A stretch of DNA of 7,144 nucleotides, from NCBI GenBank assembly GCA_030667645.1, contig DAOUVM010000125.1, positions 1-7,144 on the forward strand, read 5' to 3'. The notes beneath the pieces were generated by a model. That model searched no databases. It saw only the letters and a program-made list of their open reading frames with translations, and was not told where the DNA came from. The stretch's first letter is position 1. The number at the start of each line of letters is the position of its first letter. The translations under genes were made by a program, and so were the position numbers. Origin of the DNA: Ardenticatenales bacterium (GTDB lineage Bacteria > Chloroflexota > Anaerolineae > Promineifilales > UBA4811). Positions 5,048 to 7,144 of this stretch are shown in pieces.

Positions 5048-7144
5048 TCAGGATTCGTGCACGCTGTCGGCAGCCCACCGCCTCACAGCATCCATGTTCT
5101 TGAGGGGCTCGGAGCTGCGCCTTACCGCCTTGACGTTTGGCAACTGAGAGAAGCGATGCAGGATGCGCGACAGTTGCCGAAGATCGGTTACCTCAACCCT
5201 GACGACGACCAACCCCAATTGGCGCTCTCTATCCGAGTGACCATACAGCTCGCAGATATTGACGTTTTCCGTCTCTAGGATCCGCGCCAGGTCATGCGTA
5301 AGGCCGCTCCGATCCACCGCAGCTACACACACACTCACCGGCCGGACAGTGCGTGGCTCTTCGGCCCAGTCGACCTCGACCAGATTCATGCGATGCCCTC
5401 GCCCGGCGGTCTGCACAATGTGGTGGCAATCCATACGGTGGACCGTGACCTGGCCTCCACGCAGCAGGTTTCCAACAACGGGATTGCCGGGGACCGGCTT
5501 GCAGGTCGCGCACAATTTCACTGGCCGTCCGGGCACGCCCCGCACGGTGACCCGGCCGTCGGGAGATAGAATGACGCCCCCCGCTGGTAGAGTCTCCAGC
5601 GCATCCCAGATGGGTTCCATGGCCAGATGAGTCGCTCTGTGCGGCATCAGATCACCGCTAGCAATCGCTACCAGAATCTGCTCCACGCTGTCATAGCCCA
5701 ATCTCCGGGCGATTGCGTCCAGATCATAGTCTTCAAGCCCCATCATCCGCATCTCCCGATGCAGGGTCTCTCGTCCTACCGAGATAGCCTCGGCACTCTC
5801 AAGCCGGCGAAAGGCGCCACGAATTCTGTTCCGAGCGTACACCGTTCGCACGAACCCCAGATCCTTATCCAGCCACTCCCGCAGGGGAGACCCCCTTTTG
5901 GATCGCAGAATGCGGACTTGGTCACCGTTCCGCAGGGACGTATTGAGCGGACGCGGAACACCGTTAATGCGGGCTCCGCGGGCCTCGTCACCCACCTTGG
6001 TGTGAACCTGGTATGCAAAGTCGAGTGGCGTAGAGCCGGCCGGAAGTTCTATCAACTCCACTTGCGGTGTGAACACCTGGATCTGGTCCGTTAGCGCCTC
6101 TTGGTACGCTGCGAGGCGGTCCTTGCGATCAATGACCGCCACCACCGGTCGCAGACGGTCCATCAGCCTCTCGATCTGCTCATCCAGGCCGGCGGAATGG
6201 TCAGGGCTGTCAGCGCTCCAACGAGTCAGAATGCCATGGTGGGCGACCCGGTGCATCCGGTGCGTGCGGATGCGCACCTTGAGCCATCCCCCGGGTCCGA
6301 AAACCGTCGTGTGCAGCGATTGGTAGAGATTCTCGCGCGGATGGGCAATGTAATCATCAAAAGTCCCGGGCACCGGCTTCCACAGACGATGCACTGCACC
6401 GAGCACCCGATAACACTCCCATCGTCGATTCACCAACACCGCTATACGAATCGGGTCAGTCGACGCGGGCAGCCAACGGCCGTCCCTTTGATGCTGGTGA
6501 TAGACAGAATACACTTGCTCCGGCGAAGGCTCAATCCACACCTCCAGTCCGGCCTTTGCCAGTTGGTCCTGCAAGGTCTGGCGCGCCCGCCTGAGCCTCC
6601 CGCGTTGCTGCCCACTTCGCCGCGTCATGAGAATACTGAGCTTCCGGTTGAGCACTGGCTGAAGGACATGGAGCGCCAGTGCTTCCTGTTCGCATTTTAC
6701 ATCCCACATCCCCAGCCGGTAGGCTAGCGGAGCATAGACAGCCAACACCTCGTGTGCTTTCTCGCGCTGCTTTTCGGGTGGAAGCGCGTCCAACGTCTGC
6801 ATGTTGTGTCGGCGATCGGCCAACTTGATCAACACGACACGCACATCGTCAACCATGAAATGAAACAGCTTGTTGATGCTCTCGATGCGTATCTCGTCTT
6901 GCTGAAGCTGGCTGGTTACCTCTCTGCCGGTAGCTCGCAACCTGGTCACACCGTCCACCAGTTTGCCTACCTCTGGGCCGAATTGATTCACAATCTGGGA
7001 AACAGACAGCATGGTGTCTTCAACCACATCGTGGAGCAGCGCGGCCGAAAGAGTGTGAGCATCCAACTTGAACTTGGCCAGGAAATCGGTCGTCATCAGC
7101 GGGTGCTCAAAGAACAGCGCGTCGGCCGATTTGCGCAATGTGAG
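5048..7144 (-). CDS. rel: Long RelA/SpoT homologue (RSH), probable ppGpp hydrolase with degenerate synthetase domain; N-terminus cut by window
   Basis: Alarmone enzyme of the stringent response. The frame is open to the window edge; the TTG at 7138 (residue 1 in this numbering) aligns inside the HD domain, so the true start lies outside, probably about 40 residues upstream. Domain order: HD hydrolase (1-115), synthetase (about 203-305), TGS (353-412, VFTPQVELIELPAG), helical region, Cys-containing CC/zinc region (C543, C546, C571) and ACT (about 600-672). Hydrolase residues are present: R2, H12, H36-D37, E40-D41, D108 and N112, equivalent to R44, H53, H77-D78, E81-D82, D144 and N148 of the Streptococcus equisimilis enzyme (Rel_Seq). 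The synthetase domain keeps D228, N270, Y272 and H276, but the equivalents of R241, K243, H244, K251, K297 and E323 are S205, E207, Q208, Q215, D261 and K287. It therefore looks hydrolase-only, with regulation through the C-terminal half. uvrA follows 193 bp downstream in the same direction. The family is certain; loss of synthesis is inferred. Confidence 0.95.
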   Translation of the reverse strand, partial: LTLRKSADALFFEHPLMTTDFLAKFKLDAHTLSAALLHDVVEDTMLSVSQIVNQFGPEVGKLVDGVTRLRATGREVTSQLQQDEIRIESINKLFHFMVDDVRVVLIKLADRRHNMQTLDALPPEKQREKAHEVLAVYAPLAYRLGMWDVKCEQEALALHVLQPVLNRKLSILMTRRSGQQRGRLRRARQTLQDQLAKAGLEVWIEPSPEQVYSVYHQHQRDGRWLPASTDPIRIAVLVNRRWECYRVLGAVHRLWKPVPGTFDDYIAHPRENLYQSLHTTVFGPGGWLKVRIRTHRMHRVAHHGILTRWSADSPDHSAGLDEQIERLMDRLRPVVAVIDRKDRLAAYQEALTDQIQVFTPQVELIELPAGSTPLDFAYQVHTKVGDEARGARINGVPRPLNTSLRNGDQVRILRSKRGSPLREWLDKDLGFVRTVYARNRIRGAFRRLESAEAISVGRETLHREMRMMGLEDYDLDAIARRLGYDSVEQILVAIASGDLMPHRATHLAMEPIWDALETLPAGGVILSPDGRVTVRGVPGRPVKLCATCKPVPGNPVVGNLLRGGQVTVHRMDCHHIVQTAGRGHRMNLVEVDWAEEPRTVRPVSVCVAAVDRSGLTHDLARILETENVNICELYGHSDRERQLGLVVVRVEVTDLRQLSRILHRFSQLPNVKAVRRSSEPLKNMDAVRRWAADSVHES

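Noticed and set aside
7136..7138. TTG as the start codon of the RSH gene
   Set aside because: The residues around it align inside the HD domain (the RKS stretch before the HP motif), and the frame stays open to the window edge, so the true start is outside.

Overview
This window carries two core genes and a block of decaying mobile DNA, all read on the minus strand. The DNA is moderately GC-rich. Intact Shine-Dalgarno and sigma-70-like signals, a full-length UvrA and a long RelA/SpoT homologue (RSH) mark it as chromosomal DNA of a free-living bacterium. The style of the IS66-type transposase and a cyanobacterial/Gram-positive-like LexA site make a deep-branching lineage such as Chloroflexota a reasonable guess. 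That assignment is an impression, not something the sequence proves.

Layout in transcription order, from the right edge leftwards. (1) 7144-5048: a long RSH protein, cut at the window edge only within its N-terminal HD domain. The ppGpp-hydrolase residues are present, but most of the catalytic residues of the ppGpp-synthetase domain are replaced, so it looks like a hydrolase with a relic synthetase domain. (2) 5047-4855: a 193-bp gap with an extended -10 promoter for uvrA, a LexA/SOS-box-like palindrome overlapping that -10, a long leader with a hairpin, and the uvrA ribosome-binding site. (3) 4854-1951: uvrA, complete and apparently functional. (4) 1950-492: an IS66-family element with well-matched terminal inverted repeats. 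It abuts the uvrA stop codon directly, and its transposase is dead (frameshift, nonsense codon, lost catalytic Asp). (5) 491-204: a roughly 270-bp MITE-like element with 21-bp terminal inverted repeats (17/21) between direct repeats CGGCATCT. It abuts the IS66 end. (6) 132-1: the start of a third mobile element, with the first codons of a transposase of IS5/IS1182 style running off the left edge.

The two core genes are both stress functions: alarmone turnover and nucleotide excision repair. They lie in the same direction, but uvrA appears to have its own DNA-damage-regulated promoter, so I do not infer a tight operon. The area downstream of uvrA is a sink for insertions, three back to back. 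The IS66 copy has no target duplication, so the present junction probably arose by rearrangement rather than a simple insertion. I do not see a clearly novel multi-gene system here. The most interesting points are the synthetase-degenerate RSH, the SOS operator on uvrA, and the MITE-like element.
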